From Halichoerus grypus (lineage: Eukaryota > Chordata > Mammalia > Carnivora > Phocidae), in contig NC_135714.1 of assembly GCF_964656455.1 (NCBI RefSeq), positions 64,319,850-64,383,849 of the forward strand: a stretch of 64,000 nucleotides of DNA, given 5' to 3'. The notes beneath the pieces were generated by a model. It saw only the letters and a program-made list of their open reading frames with translations. It was not told the origin of the DNA and ran no database searches. Of the stretch, positions 1 through 12,029 are shown one piece after another. How positions within the stretch are numbered: the stretch's first letter is position 1; each line of letters begins with the position of its first letter. The position numbers were made by a program, and so were the translations under genes.

Positions 1-139
1 ATGTATAATTCAAACTCTGTCTAGTGCTATGAAGGGCTGGCATGTGGTATTTTGTGTGTGTGCATGTGTGTGCTTATCATGGGGGTGAGGTTGATTTGGT
101 TTGAGAGGTTATGAATGGCATCCTTGAGGAAGTGATAGA

Positions 140-490
140 TGTTTTGTGATGAGATAGATGAGTAAATATTAACTGGGTGGTAGGGAGAACCTGGTGAGCA
201 TGAGGGAAAGATGCTGGTGTGACTGGAACAGAGAGAGCAGGGGAGAATGTGATAGGAGATGGAGCAGTAGAAGTAGGTCTTTGTAGAAGAGGAGTATGTT
301 TTATATTTTAAGAATAATGGGAAATCATTTTAAGTACTGGATGTTATCAGTTTTGCACTTAGAAAAAAAGATTTTCTGTATGCAGTGCAGAAAGCAGATG
401 GATTGGCCTGGAAAGGATATAAATTGATGTCTTAGGAAGATGATGAGATCTTTCTACTAGTTTAATGATGGTTAGGTAATGTTAGAAAGA
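140..490 (-). repeat. Ancient LINE L2 fragment, antisense (probable)
   Basis: The order of short motifs (GTGACTGGAACAGAGAGAGC, then GGGAAATCATTTTAAG, then a GATGAGATCTTTCT-like end) follows the reverse complement of the L2 3' region. Heavily diverged, with no open frame. The call is from remembered consensus and is tentative. Confidence 0.45.
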
Positions 491-639
491 TGACCAGACT
501 TGGATAGATTTAAAAAAAAAAACAAAACAGGAGGTATCACATTGGACACAAGGAAGTTCTTTCCTAGAGCTTATTATCCAGGAAAAGCCTTAAAAACATA
601 CAAAGGAGACAACTGTCCAGCATTTTTACTTAAATTCTG

Positions 640-1335
640 TACTTTATTGGTTTTTTAAAATTTAAATTCAAGTTATTTAGCATATAATGTATTATTAATT
701 TCAGGGTAGAATTTAGTGATTCATCAGTTGCATATAACACCCAGTGCTCATTATGTCAAGTGCCGTCCTTGATACCCATCACCCAATTACCCGATCCCCC
801 CATCCACCTCCCTTCCAGCAACCCTCAGTTTGTTTCCTATAGTTAAGAGTCTCTTATAGTTTGTCACCCTCTCTGTTTTTATCTTATTTTATTTTTCCTT
901 CCCTTCTCCTATGTTCATTAGTTTTGCTTCTTAAGTTCCACATATGAGTAAAATCCTATGGTATTTGTCTTTCTCTGACTGACTTATTTTGCTTAGCATA
1001 ATACCCTCTAGTTCCATCCATGTCTTTGCAAATGGCAAGATTTCATTTTTTGATGGCTGAGTAATATTCCATTGTATATACAACATCTTTTTATCCATTC
1101 ATCCGTTGATGGACATCTGGGCTCTTTCCACAGTTTGGCTGTTGTGGACATTGCTGCTATAAACATTGGGGTGCAGATGCCCCTTCTAGTCACTCTGTTT
1201 GTATCCTTTGGATAAATACCTAGTAGTGCAATTGCTGGGTCATAGGGTAGTTCTATTTTTAACTTCTTGAGGAACCTCCATATTGTTTTCCAGAGTGGCT
1301 ACACCAGTTTGCATTCCCACTGTACTCTATTGTTA
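640..1335 (-). mobile_element. 5'-truncated L1, antisense: 3' UTR and ORF2 C-terminus
   Basis: Read on the minus strand, this carries the end of L1 ORF2 (about 960-1335) followed by a 3' UTR ending near 640. Hallmarks on the plus strand are CATAACACCCAGTGCTCATT, CAGCATAATACC-like and TCCATTGTATATACAAC. The minus-strand reading includes the peptide AKLWKEPRCPSTDEWI at 1008-1193, typical of the L1 ORF2 C-terminal region. Stops and frameshifts make it non-functional. Less similar to the young carnivore L1 than the copy at 24.6-25.4 kb, so probably older. Confidence 0.85.
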
Positions 1336-2763
1336 ATACGTTTTTGTTTATGTATTTATTTTTAATTTTTAAATATTTACTTCAGTTTTACTTAAAATCC
1401 CATCATTATATTTTTTTTAGAAGAATGAAATGAATCATCCCTTCTTAAAATTCCATTGGGAGAATAAAATGAAGCTTCTGTTTTTAAGACATATGCACCA
1501 CTGGAGAGGCAGAACATGAAACTATTGTAGTTTTAGTTTAAGACTTCAATTTCTAAGATTTTTGGGAGTTTGTGGTGAATGGGGTATAAGAAGGCACTGT
1601 AGAAGTGAGGGATTATGTAGTATTTTTTGGCAAAGTCAAGGCAAGTGGGCTTAGAAAAGGGTAGTATGGGATCTAAAAGGAACAGGAGTGACGAGGAAGA
1701 TGAAAAAGGGATATCTATAATATATATGAAAGGATCTATATGTATGTGTATATATATAAAGGATGTATATGATGTTAGGGTATATATATATGTTTATATA
1801 TATATGGATATAAATATGATGAAGAAAGGATTGTATACCTAAAAAGTGATGGAAATACATTTACCTTTTTCATAAATTTTTTCTAGAGCAGTAATTGATT
1901 AGGTAGTTAGAATTTGCAACTTCTGTTTCTTTCATACTCCTTGAAAAATACTGAATTGTACTACTAGGTTATATATGTAGTGACCAAAACTTAATCTAGT
2001 TCTTTCCTGAGTGGAGGAACTAACTTGGTACATTTTAAAGTAATGTTCTTTTCTCCCTTAATTTACTCGTGTAGGTGCTAATTGATGTGTGAAATGGTAT
2101 CCTATTATTACAGGGGAGTGACGTGAACTTTCATCACCTTCTGTCAAGTGCAATTGTACTTGTTTTGACAGAGGTTAGGAATGATAGAATAAAACTTAAA
2201 ACTAATGATGCAAAATTGACTATTACTGTAAAAAATTTAAAGGTGGAAGTCATTTCATAACGTGTGAATATTGTTATAAATCATGACAAAAATGGCTTCA
2301 ACCACCATCTCATTTTTCCAACCAAGACACTTGGATACTAAACAATACAAGAAGGTGCCTATTAAAGTATAAACATTTGTGGTTATGTATGTGAACTGAA
2401 AATAGCCCTCTTTTAAAGGGAAATCTTAGAAGATACTTTATCTCAAGGGTTAAAGTTTATACTACATGGAGAAAAAATATTTTTCTATTACCTCAGCAGA
2501 AAATCCTTTGGGTTGTACATACCTTTGTGTTCTTAAAAAAATGTCTGCTTGGTGATTTCTGCTGATGGATAAATTTGAACATACTTACTTTATGCTTTTT
2601 TCTCAACTCAGTGGAGATGACATTTAGATGTAAGTGATAAAAATGACATTTAATTGCTTGTGACTTTAAATGTAAAACACTGCCATTCATAAATCTCCAG
2701 ACTGAGTGGTAGATAGATATATTTTAACATCAGTTCTCATTTTAAAAATTATTGGCCATAGTA
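1336..2763. other. Gene-free AT-rich stretch
   Basis: Apart from the AT/TG microsatellite at 1733-1815 I recognise nothing here. The only open frames are short (61-71 codons) and low-complexity or antisense to each other. Confidence 0.6.
1733..1815. repeat. Imperfect (TA)n/(TATG)n microsatellite
   Basis: Alternating TA with interspersed TATG units in two blocks separated by a short unique spacer. Both strands give spurious Tyr/Ile-rich ORFs. Confidence 0.85.
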
Positions 2764-2949
2764 TGGGGCGCCTGGGTGGCTCAGTTGTTAAGCATCTGCC
2801 TTTGGCTCAGGTCATGATCCCAGGCTCCTGGGATCGAGCCCCGCATCTGGCTCTCTGCTCCGCGGGAAGCCAGCTTCTCCCTCTCCCACTCCCCCTGCTT
2901 GTGTTCCCTCTCTTGTTGTGTCTCTCTCTGTCAAATAAATAAATCTTAA
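2764..2949 (+). mobile_element. SINEC (Can-SINE), young copy
   Basis: Full-length: tRNA-Lys-related head with A box (GGTGGCTCAG) and B box (GGGATCGAGCCCC), CT-rich middle, CAAATAAATAAATCTT tail. Flanked by a perfect 20-bp target-site duplication at 2744-2763 and 2950-2969, so the insertion is comparatively recent. The 78-codon ORF here is SINE sequence. Confidence 0.97.
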
Positions 2950-2969
2950 AAAAATTATTGGCCATAGTA

Positions 2970-3644
2970 ACTCTAGGTGAGACTATTTAAAACATTTATC
3001 TATATAAAGAGATTCTTGGATGTGGAAAATCTTATTTTTTATAGTCAGATGATAATTATTTGAATCAGTGGGGGTTGCATACATGCAAGATAATATTATG
3101 GTTGAGATAGTGTATTTGTCTGAGGGGAAATCTCATTGAGGCTAGACTAGTTAAAGTCTATGCTTTACTATTTCTAAGAAATGCATTGAATGAAATTTTT
3201 ACTACCCACCCCTGTTTTAATTTCTATTCATGATTTTGCAGGAGAAGAAAATTTGGAGAATGAACTTTAATTTCCCTGTCATTTGAATTAGTTGTCAGTG
3301 TATTGACGCCTGTGTTTATATACTGTATCCAGGAAGTCCATAACTGAATTGTGAGGTAGATAAAACTTGACTTTTGTCTCCTTCTTCTCCTTAATTATTT
3401 CCCTGAAGCACTTCTATTCCTAAACTCAGCTATTCTTTATCTCAGTTTCATAAACTTCAATTCTCACTTACCGGGTAAGAAATTAAAGACAGTGGGATAA
3501 GAAAATAACACATCGGTAAGTGAGAATTATTGTCAGTGTTTCTGTTCTAGGGTTAATTGTTTAGTTCTTGGCGGTTCTGTGTAAAATAAAGAAAAAAAAA
3601 AGGAAAAGAAAAGATGGCCATGCATGGCCAATGGTGATTAATCC
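2970..3644. other. Gene-free stretch with a 15-bp inverted repeat
   Basis: No repeat family recognised. The notable content is the inverted repeat 3459-3528, listed separately. Confidence 0.5.
3459..3528. repeat. Perfect 15-bp inverted repeat with 40-nt loop
   Basis: The arms 3459-3473 (AATTCTCACTTACCG) and 3514-3528 (CGGTAAGTGAGAATT) are exact reverse complements. It could be a tiny MITE-like remnant or a chance or templated inversion. Each arm contains a splice-donor-like GGTAAGT, one on each strand. Confidence 0.9.
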
Positions 3645-3658
3645 AATTCTATGAACTA

Positions 3659-3863
3659 GGGGCCGCCTGGGTGGCTCAGTCATTAAGCGTCTGCCTTCGT
3701 CTCAGGTCATGGTCCCAGGGTCCTGGGAGCGAGCCCCACATCGGGCTCCCTGCTCCTTGGAAAGCCTGCTTCTCCCTCTCCCACTCCCCCTGCTTGTGTT
3801 CCCTCTCTCGTTGTGTCTCTCTTTGTCTGTCAAATAAATAAATAAAATCTTTAAAAAAAAAAA
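3659..3863 (+). mobile_element. SINEC (Can-SINE)
   Basis: Full-length with poly(A)-rich tail. TSD AATTCTATGAACTA (3645-3658) and AATTCTATGAGCTA (3864-3877), one mismatch. The 66-codon minus ORF over it is SINE shadow. Confidence 0.96.
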
Positions 3864-3877
3864 AATTCTATGAGCTA

Positions 3878-5535
3878 AAGTCTCTCTAATGATATTTCCC
3901 ATTTTTACATGATAAAGATATTGTACTTTCCAGGGTTATTTGCATTTTCACTGAGAACTGAATTTATTCCCAAGTTAAATGGAATAATGTTAAACCCAAT
4001 TTCAGATGGTTCTCTTATTTCTGGTTTTAGATGGCTTTTGACACTCCTGTATCTTATATCTGTACACATTATTTCATGGAGGTTTATCTCTTCGTGTTTA
4101 TGCAACCATGTGTTTGTATGTGGGTAGTTGGGGAAAGGAGCTGCCCATCCATTCAGGTCATCACATTTCCACAGATGCCTGAAGGTATTGTTCATAGTGA
4201 ACATTCAGAGAAATAAACTTTGAGCAGTGTGATGGGCAAGGCATTCTTTGTGGCATCACACCACTTTCCTACCCCAACTGCTCCTAAAGTATAAATACAA
4301 AAAAAAATTATACTCATTTGAAAATGTTGTTAGTGTATTTAGGAGCCTTTAGAACTATATCCTGTAAAAAGAATTGAAGCAGTTTTTCCAAGGAGTACAT
4401 TCAGAGTGTTGATTAATTTTATCATAGGAGCTTTAGAAGTATTGCTTTCTTGGATCTTTTAAGTCTTCTTTGGAAGAGTCAACTTAAATTGGAAATTTAA
4501 TTTATCACAAAATCATGTTGATTTCCCTTTAGAAAGAGATCTTAAATTTATTGGCTTCTGCCCATTTTCACTGCCACTGCTGTGGCCCATTCACATCATT
4601 TCCTCCATAGACAACCTCCGCATTGGCCTATTTGGTTTGGGTGCTTACACATCTGCTCTTCTCCACAAGCCCACTCTGTGATGCTTTTACAACAGAAACA
4701 TAGTATGGGTGCCAAAGTCCAAACCTCAGGAACCCTTGTAATGACCTCTTTTTTTCTGGACTCTTAGGTTCCAGAAGCTTCTCTTATTGGAGGTTTATGT
4801 TGTATATTGTTGATTAAAAAATAATAAATTACAACTGATTTCCATGTAAAGACAGATGACACTTTAAAATAACAGTTTTGTCTTCATACTATACAGTATA
4901 ATTAGACCAAAAATAACTTTAATTATACTAGCTAGATACATTTTTAAAATAGGTCTCAGGTGGTATACAAGAATAATCCATAATTGAGACCTTAAAAATT
5001 ATGTCATGTCTACTGCACCCTAGGAAAAAACAAAATAAAAAATTATATTTAGATTGTATAGAGAAAGGTGTTATTTTTCTAGGTGAAAGTAGTTAGGATG
5101 AATTTGATTTTTTTCCCCCACTCATTTACTTACATTCTGAAATTTGCCACACTTTTGCCTTTTTAATATTAATATCCAAATAAACTGACCATCCATGCAA
5201 TAAATTGCTTCACAGAGAAGGGCTATATAATACTATTCTGTGATATGTATAACAGCTATTTTTCTGTAGTGTGGGTGAAAGAGATAATTTATTTTTTCTG
5301 ATGACAACCAATTCTATGGAATGGATGGCCCAAAATAAGCAATTTTTTTCTGTTTTGTTTACTGTCAAATGTAATAAAAAAATAAGGAAGGAAATGTTGC
5401 AATAAGAACTTAGTTTTATAAACCTTGTAATGCCTCTATCCTACTATATCAAGGGGACATTTTCTTCACACCGTCTTCATCTTTTTAATACTGATCAACT
5501 CAATTGACTATCTAAAGTAAATTTACTGGAAGCAT
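3878..5535. other. Gene-free AT-rich stretch
   Basis: No confident repeat or exon seen. The cytosine-rich patch at about 4550-4770 might be very old L2, but the match is too weak to call. Short ORFs of 60-99 codons overlap on opposite strands and show no recognisable protein. Confidence 0.45.
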
Positions 5536-5690
5536 AATTCTTTCTCTCTCTCTGTCTCTTTCACACACACACATAGAGAGAGAGAGAAGGAGGGAGGGAA
5601 GGATGGTGGGAGGGGGGAGAGAGACAGAGAAAGATAGAAAAATGAAAGAAAGAAAGAAAGAAAGAAAGAGAAAGAAAGAAAGAGAAACTA
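5536..5690. repeat. Compound GA/CT/CA microsatellite
   Basis: Runs of (TC)n, (CA)n, (GA)n, (GGGA)n and (GAAA)n in succession, about 155 bp of purine-rich plus strand. A polypurine tract of this kind can be length-variable. Confidence 0.9.
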
Positions 5691-6104
5691 GGGATATAAA
5701 ACAAAGGTTGATTTGGATTACCATTTAATTCCAAGCTTTCTTCTATAATAAAATTTCATTTTAGCTATTAATTCAGTGGGTAGTAGCTGACATCATCTAT
5801 ACTATCATAGTCAGGTCTTGCACACAGAAGTTTGTGGTTTACATCAGTTCCTATAAAACATTTCCAGGTGATTTCAGTATCTTCTGTTACCTCAGGCTAT
5901 CAATTCCTTGCCCCTTTCTCACTTTGATATTCATCTGGTAAAATCCCAGACTTGGTACAACACATTCCTGCTTACTATGTTCCTGTACCTCTGGAGCTGA
6001 GCATGCCTAGAAAATGCATGCTATGTTGAAATTCACTCCAATTTCATGATCACTAAGCCGATGTCTTCTTAGTGCTTCCTGGCAGTCCTATTACATTTAC
6101 CTTA

Positions 6105-6845
6105 TCCATTTGCTCTCCCACTCTCCTAGATGACTTTTTTCATACCTTCTGTTCAACATCCCCCATCTGTTCAACACCTTCCATCCTCACTCTCAGCTGA
6201 TGACCCTTCTTCCCATCTTACTGAGGAAAATAGAAACAATCAAAACAAATTATAAAATCTACCACCACTGCAACAATCCACCTATATTTGTACCCATATA
6301 TTTAGACTTTTCTCCTGTTTTTATCAGTGAACTCACTGTGCTTCAACTAAAAGCTCATCTTTCCACTGAAATACTTGATCCCTTCCTCCCTTGCCAACTC
6401 ATGGACATTACTCCAGGCTCTCTCTATACTTTCAACATAAACTTTTCTCTCACTATTAGGTCATTCACATGAGTGGAAAAATATACTGTAATTTTTCTCA
6501 TCTTATAAATCCCTATTTTGAGTCCATATTTCATTTTTTTTAGTTTTTTAAAAAATATTTATTCATTTATTTGAGAGAGAGAGTGAGAGCAGGGGGAGAG
6601 GTGGAGGAAGAGGGAGAAGGAGAGCAGACTCCCTGCTGAGTGTGGAGCCCAATATGGGGCTCTATCTCACCCTGAGATCATGACCTGAGCCATAATCAAG
6701 AGCAAGACGCTCAACTGACTGAGCCACCCAGGTGCTCCTCATTTTTGATGTCATCTCATTTCACTGTTCCCCTTTACAGCAAAACTACTTGAGATAGTTA
6801 TAGTTTCTGCATCCAAGTCCTTTCATTATTTCTCACTTTAGAAAA
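6105..6845 (+). repeat. LINE L2 fragment, sense, split by a SINE
   Basis: Follows the L2 ORF region in order: TCTCAGCTGATGACCCTTCT, AGGAAAATAGAAACAATC, ATTAGGTCATTCACATGAG, then after the SINE (6543-6738) CCCCTTTACAGCAAAACTAC. The 90-codon ORF at 6200-6472 is part of this decayed L2, not a gene. Confidence 0.8.
6543..6738 (-). mobile_element. SINEC, older subfamily, antisense
   Basis: Minus-strand Can-SINE ending in ACTGAGCCACCCAGGTGCTCC with the older AAGAGCAAGACGCTC core. Short TSD TCATTTTT on both sides. It splits the L2 fragment 6105-6845. Confidence 0.93.
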
Positions 6846-6989
6846 AATTATACTCAAATATATTGGTCAGCACCACATAGTACGCAAGATGTGTTTTTTT
6901 ATGATCTGTTGAATGAGTGAGTTTTATCTAATGTTTTTATTTAATATACTAAAAACCTTGTTTTCTATCACTTAAAAACATGGTTACTA

Positions 6990-9105
6990 CAGAAAGTTTC
7001 TGCTGAAAAATCCACTGATAGTCTTATGAGGTTTCCATTATAGGTAATTGTCCTCTTTTCTCTTGCTGCTTTAAAAAAATTTTTTTATCTGTATTTTGCT
7101 ATTTTAATTACTATGTGTCTTGGTGTAGACGTCCTTGGGTTGAATTTTTGGGGGGATCTCTGCCTCCTGGATCTCGATATCTGTTTCTTTCCTCAGATTA
7201 GGGAAGTTTTCAACTATTATTTCTTCAAATAAATATTCTGCCCCCTTTCCTCTCACTTCATCTTCTGAGATCCCTGTAATGCTAATGTTATTATGCTTGG
7301 TGGAATCACTGAGTTCCCTAAGACTATTCTCAATTTACATAATTTTCTTTCCTCTCCTTTGCTCAACTTGGTTACTTTCCATTACTCTGTCTTCTAGGTC
7401 ATTAATTCATTCCTCTGCTTCATCTAGCTTGCTGTCTTTTCCACCAAGTGTATTTTTAATTTCATTTATTTTGTTCTTGATCTCTGATTTTTTTTTTTTT
7501 TAAATCTCTGTGTTAAGGGTCTCACTGTTGTTCTCCACCCTTTTCTCAAGTCTAGTGAGTATCTTTATGATCATTACTTTATTTATTTATTTATTTATTT
7601 ATTTATTTTTTTAAAGATTTTTTTTATTTATTTATTTGAGACAGAGAGAATGAGAGAGAGAGAGAGAGCACATGAGAGGGGAGAGGGTCAGAGGGAGAAG
7701 CAGACTCCCTGCCGAGCAGGGAGCCCGATGTGGGACTCGATCCTGGGACTCCAGGATCATGACCTGAGCCGAAGGCAGTCGCTTAACCAACTGAGCCACC
7801 CAGGCGCCCTATGATCATTACTTTAAATTCTCTATCAGGCATATTACTTATGTATGTTTCACTTAGTTCTCTTGCTGTGGTTTGGTCCTATTCTTTCATT
7901 TGGGACATATTTCTCTGTCTCCTTATTTTTGTTCAGCTATTTATGTGTGTTAAAGTCAGCTACTTCTTTTGCTCTTAATTATAATAGCCTTATGAAGAAG
8001 AGGTCCTGTAGTGCCTTGCAGTGCAGTGTCCCCTGTTCCCCAGGTCCTGCCCCTTCAGGGAATGTCTCCTATGTGTGTTGTGTGTGCTCTGCTGTTGAGT
8101 CCTGCCCTCTTTTTTCTTCAGTACAGTTGTCGCAGAGGCTCTCTTTGCCTGTTGTGGTCACTATTTGGTCTCTAGCCAGGGTGGGACACATTTTAACAAG
8201 ATGTGTGTTGGTCTGCTTGCAAAATGAGACCTTCTACCTGGAATTGGAGGGAGGAACTGCAACTGAGGTTCTGCAGAGTGCACTGGTCTAGAGATGTGGT
8301 GGTGGCAGGGTTTGCTCAGGTCTTCTGGGGGAGGGTCCCATAGTTCTGGAACTAAGGTAAGCATGACTGGGAAGGGTAGATCCCCAAAAGCACATGAGGC
8401 AGGGGAGCTCAGTGCAAGTAAGTTAGGTAAGGAGTGTTGGCACCTTGCTGGTTCCGACAGGTGGCTTTTGTTTATGCTGGGGGCAGGGGAGGGAAATGGC
8501 ACCTGCTAGCTCCTTTGTTCCTGGAACAGTCTCCCTGTGATCCCTTTCTCTCCAGACCAAATTTAGATCAGCAAACCTCTCTACCTCCCATCTGTCCCCT
8601 GGTGTTTTTCAAACTTCTAGTTCTACGCTATATCTGCATGAGCTGTTTGTTGTTCTGTCTCTTTAAGGGCAGGGACTCTACTTCCTAGTGCCCTCCAGGC
8701 TTTCCCAGAACTGAGCTCCCCAGTTTTTAAAATTCCAGGCTTTAAGTGCTGCTGGTTGTAAGAGCACAGGAAATTCAGTCCCCTTCACTTTCAAAGGCAA
8801 ATGTTATGGGGATTTATCCTTCCTGTTCTTGGGCTCCCCAGTGTGAAAGTCTGTTTTTCTCCCTTCTCTCTGCCATTGGCTCCCTCCCCACCACAGATGG
8901 CCATGGACCATTTTACTCCCAAACTGCATTTTTGCCCCTCTTACCTTCTTCAGAAGGGCCTCTTCTCTACCTTTAGTTGTAGAGTTTGTTCTGCCAGTCT
9001 TCAGATCACTTTAGGAGTTATTTACAATGATGTGAGTGTTATCTACTTATATCCGTGTGTCGAGGTGAGTTTTGGATCCTCTTACTCTGGCATCTTCTCA
9101 ACTAC
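6990..9105 (-). mobile_element. Antisense L1 5' region, interrupted by a SINE
   Basis: The plus strand carries the antisense signature of an L1 5' UTR: TCTCTTGCTGCTTT, ATGTGTCTTGGTG, GGGAAGTTTTCAACTATTA, TTTCTTCAGTACAG, GTTGTCGCAGAGGCTCTC, ending near GCATCTTCTCAACTACC. GC content rises toward 8.0-9.0 kb, as expected for the L1 5' UTR. Several overlapping ORFs (145, 125 and 113 codons) lie here on both strands and resemble no protein I know. Whether any ORF1 sequence is present is unclear. Confidence 0.7.
7582..7809 (-). mobile_element. SINEC (Can-SINE), antisense, inserted in L1
   Basis: Long (TTTA)n tail at the left, body, and CTGAGCCACCCAGGCGCC at the right. Perfect 16-bp TSD TATGATCATTACTTTA at 7566-7581 and 7810-7825. 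Confidence 0.97.
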
Positions 9106-11454
9106 CAGATTTCTTTTGCTCTCAGTTGATGGTATTTTAAATTATAATCTACTTTTTCCCCAAGATTTTTTTTGGTAGCTCTTAGTTCATCCACTATTCA
9201 ATATGCTAGGGAAGTATTACTCAGAAAAATGTTGTGAGTAAAGTGAAAGCAAGAGAATGTTTTACTTCAGGAGGGTGTAGTGATGGGGATGGGGAAAATG
9301 TCAAAGGAGAAGTTATAAAGGCTTTGACCTAGTCTGGGAGAACCCTCAGAAAGGAGCCATGTCCCCTGCCTACCTCCTTATACTTGTTGAGCCCCAGGTG
9401 AAGAGCAATAGAGACCTCAGAAAGGATTTTGAGATCCTAGAGTACAGGAGACCTAGAGCTTACCCCTGTGGAAGGGCCCGGGACCTGGGGAGGAGGGCCT
9501 AGTCCCTAGAGTTGAAAGGGCTACCTGACAACTCTGAGCAGATTGTCCTGAGGCTGACTTATAACTTTCCCATGGACCACGTTGTTCTGCAGTGATGAAA
9601 AATTCTCAGGCACCCAATGGGGTTATGAAAATAGCAGAGAGAGTTGCTGGATATGACCTCATAGATGAGAATTACTAGGTTTGACAGAATTGTAACCTCA
9701 GTAGACTATCTTCCAAGGACTAGAACACAGAAGAGGTAAGATTCAGAGGATGTGAGCATGGATAAATAACACCAAGGAGTATTCCCATCCCTATTTTTTA
9801 ACACTGCATAAGACCCTTGGCACTTAGACTCAATCCTAAGCAAAAATAGCTGGAGTTTGAGTTTAGAAATTGTTATAAAAAAAAATAAAGTTTTTTTTTT
9901 TTTTTCCCAAAACTGAATTTGTGGATGGAGCTTCATACCTGTTTCACATATTTCTTTTTTTCAAACATATTGAAAATTTTAAATAATATTTATCCTTGAC
10001 TCCGTAGACAACCATAATCACATGATAAAAAGTGATAATCACTTACTTAGGCACATTCCAGGGGCCACTTGGCTGGCATATGGAGCACTTTGTAAGGCCT
10101 TGATTGGGAAAAATAATTTCTACAGGGCCTCTAGAATTGAGATTTCCTTGACCTTGAGGGCATTTGAGATCCATGTAAGAGGAGAATCTAGATACCCTTC
10201 ATCATATATACAAAAGCACCATGAATAAATAAGTTCCCATCCGCTGTGCCTAAGAATAAGTAGATAAAAGCCACACTCAGAGATTTTCAGGCTTTTAGAT
10301 CCAACACTGAGTAATTCCCAAGTTCATGGTAAATTGTCTCCTTCCCTCAATGTTTATAGGTTTACTCTGGAACACAGCTTTCTAGACACTAGAACAGGCC
10401 AAGTGACAGGTTGCCAACAGTGAAATATGGGACACAGTTGGGAGTAATTTTTAGATAGACAACCATAAACTTCTAGAGCTAGAGGTCAGCTCTAGAAGTT
10501 TAGCCTTTCTTGAATGTAAATCCTGAAGATAACTGCCTGACCCCAGATGTTTCCATGCTGATCTTGGTAACTAATGAAGGGAATGAGGAAGAAGATGTTT
10601 AAACCACAGGATATAGTGTGGTTGGACGTAGCTGCCTAAATTGGCTAATGTAAATTAAATATTAAACATATTTGTCCATATACCCTAAATATGTGAAATT
10701 ATATAATTTTAGTTTTAAATACCTTATCAGAGTAACAGAATGGCATTCTGTATTTTATTAGCTTATAGCATGTTAAAATACATTGTTAAATCTTGAATTT
10801 ATATGAAGGCATTTTAGAACAAACTTGAGTAGAGAAGGCAGAATTAAATGTGTTTATTGGCAACAGTACTCTGCATACAGAAGAAATGAAGTTTTAAGAT
10901 GAATTTGCTTTTACACGAAGTAGGATTTTACTTAAAAGGAACTGAAAGCTGAAAAAATACCAAAATTTTTTGTTATCTTCACATGTGAATGTGGCTTGTA
11001 GTCAAAAACAGATTGTTATATACACTCAGTTTTCCTTCGTTATGTCTGCAATCTTGACCTCTGAGTGTGAATATTGGAACTCTATACTGTGCTCTTACAA
11101 AGTTGCCTATATCTGAAAAATCATCACTAGCAACAGAATTTATCAGGTTATAAATAATTTGAAGAATATTATTCATCATAACATTATTCATTAGGGATAT
11201 ATAATTATTTCTTCACATAGAATTGACTGTTACAGATGTTAGTACTAACTAATCAGCAATAGAAAATCACCATACATTTTGAAGATTGAATATTTTGTTC
11301 CATTGAGATGAGTGATGAGGCATTTAAATTGCCTAGAAAACACCATGAATTTATCACAAAACTGATTTCATAATCAACCCCTGCCCTGCTTCCGGAAATT
11401 GCTTTTAAACATACAGATTGGAGCTTATAACTCATCTCTTTCACAACCCTGCTG
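9106..11454. other. Gene-free stretch, mostly unassigned
   Basis: A GC-richer patch at 9240-9560 and ordinary AT-rich sequence elsewhere. No repeat family confidently recognised. A perfect hairpin at 10466-10502 is listed separately. A poly(T) tract lies near 9893-9905. ORFs of 63-76 codons are scattered and unremarkable. Confidence 0.45.
10466..10502. repeat. Perfect 15-bp hairpin, 7-nt loop
   Basis: The arms TAAACTTCTAGAGCT (10466-10480) and AGCTCTAGAAGTTTA (10488-10502) are exact reverse complements around AGAGGTC. No T-run or repeat tail accompanies it. No known element recognised. Confidence 0.95.
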
Positions 11455-11650
11455 ATGCCTCATTGTTCACAGATTCCTCACCATCAGGGCCTGCTTCATG
11501 GGTGAGTGAACTATGCAGTTGCTCAGAGCCTCACATTTAGAGGGGCCCCGTTCTTGGTTTAATGCCATGTCATCATTTTGAAATGATTAATAATTTTGAA
11601 CAAAGTGCCCCACATTTTCATTTACCACTGGGCCCCACAAATTGTGTTGG
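11455..11650. repeat. Old MER-type interspersed repeat (family uncertain)
   Basis: Contains AGAGGGGCCCCGTTCTTGG, TTTAATGCCATGTCATCAT and CACTGGGCCCCACAAATT, a motif order I associate with an ancient mammalian medium-reiterated repeat whose name I cannot fix. Confidence 0.45.
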
Positions 11651-12029
11651 AAGCCTTCTTCAGCTGTCCCAGACAGAGTTTATTCTTTCCTCCTCTTTGT
11701 TCTTATACTTTTTTTGGTACCTGTCTGAACCATGAGACCAAATTGCACTATAATTTGATTATCATCTACTTGTTTTCCCAGACAGTTACAGTGGATGCTG
11801 TTGGTACCCACTCAGATCTTTTTTACCAGCCAATTTGCCAATCTCCTAGTTGCTGTGAGTGCTGACTGCTAATGGTCCACCACTGGCCTTCTCCAGAGGA
11901 TTGAGCATTTATAGAGGTACAAAAGGTTGATCTTTGCCTTCAGGCGGGCTCTCTTTGTGATGTCATTTGTACTGCAGAGCTCCTTGTGGTCTCCCTCAAT
12001 CAGACTAATGGAGACTATCACTGAGCCCA

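Noticed and set aside
2765..2850. tRNA-gene-like A and B boxes at SINE heads
   Set aside because: The boxes belong to the tRNA-Lys-derived SINE promoter. No copy has a complete cloverleaf with an acceptor stem.
2706..2942. ORFs over SINE copies, here and at 3702, 13283, 20406-20787, 20996, 36572-36939, 50007 and 57956
   Set aside because: They translate the Can-SINE body (recurring peptides such as GGSVVKHLPLAQVMIPGSWDR). The same frames recur at every copy, so they are repeat shadows and not genes.
10466..10502. microRNA precursor
   Set aside because: The stem is only 15 bp with a 7-nt loop, too short for a typical precursor hairpin.
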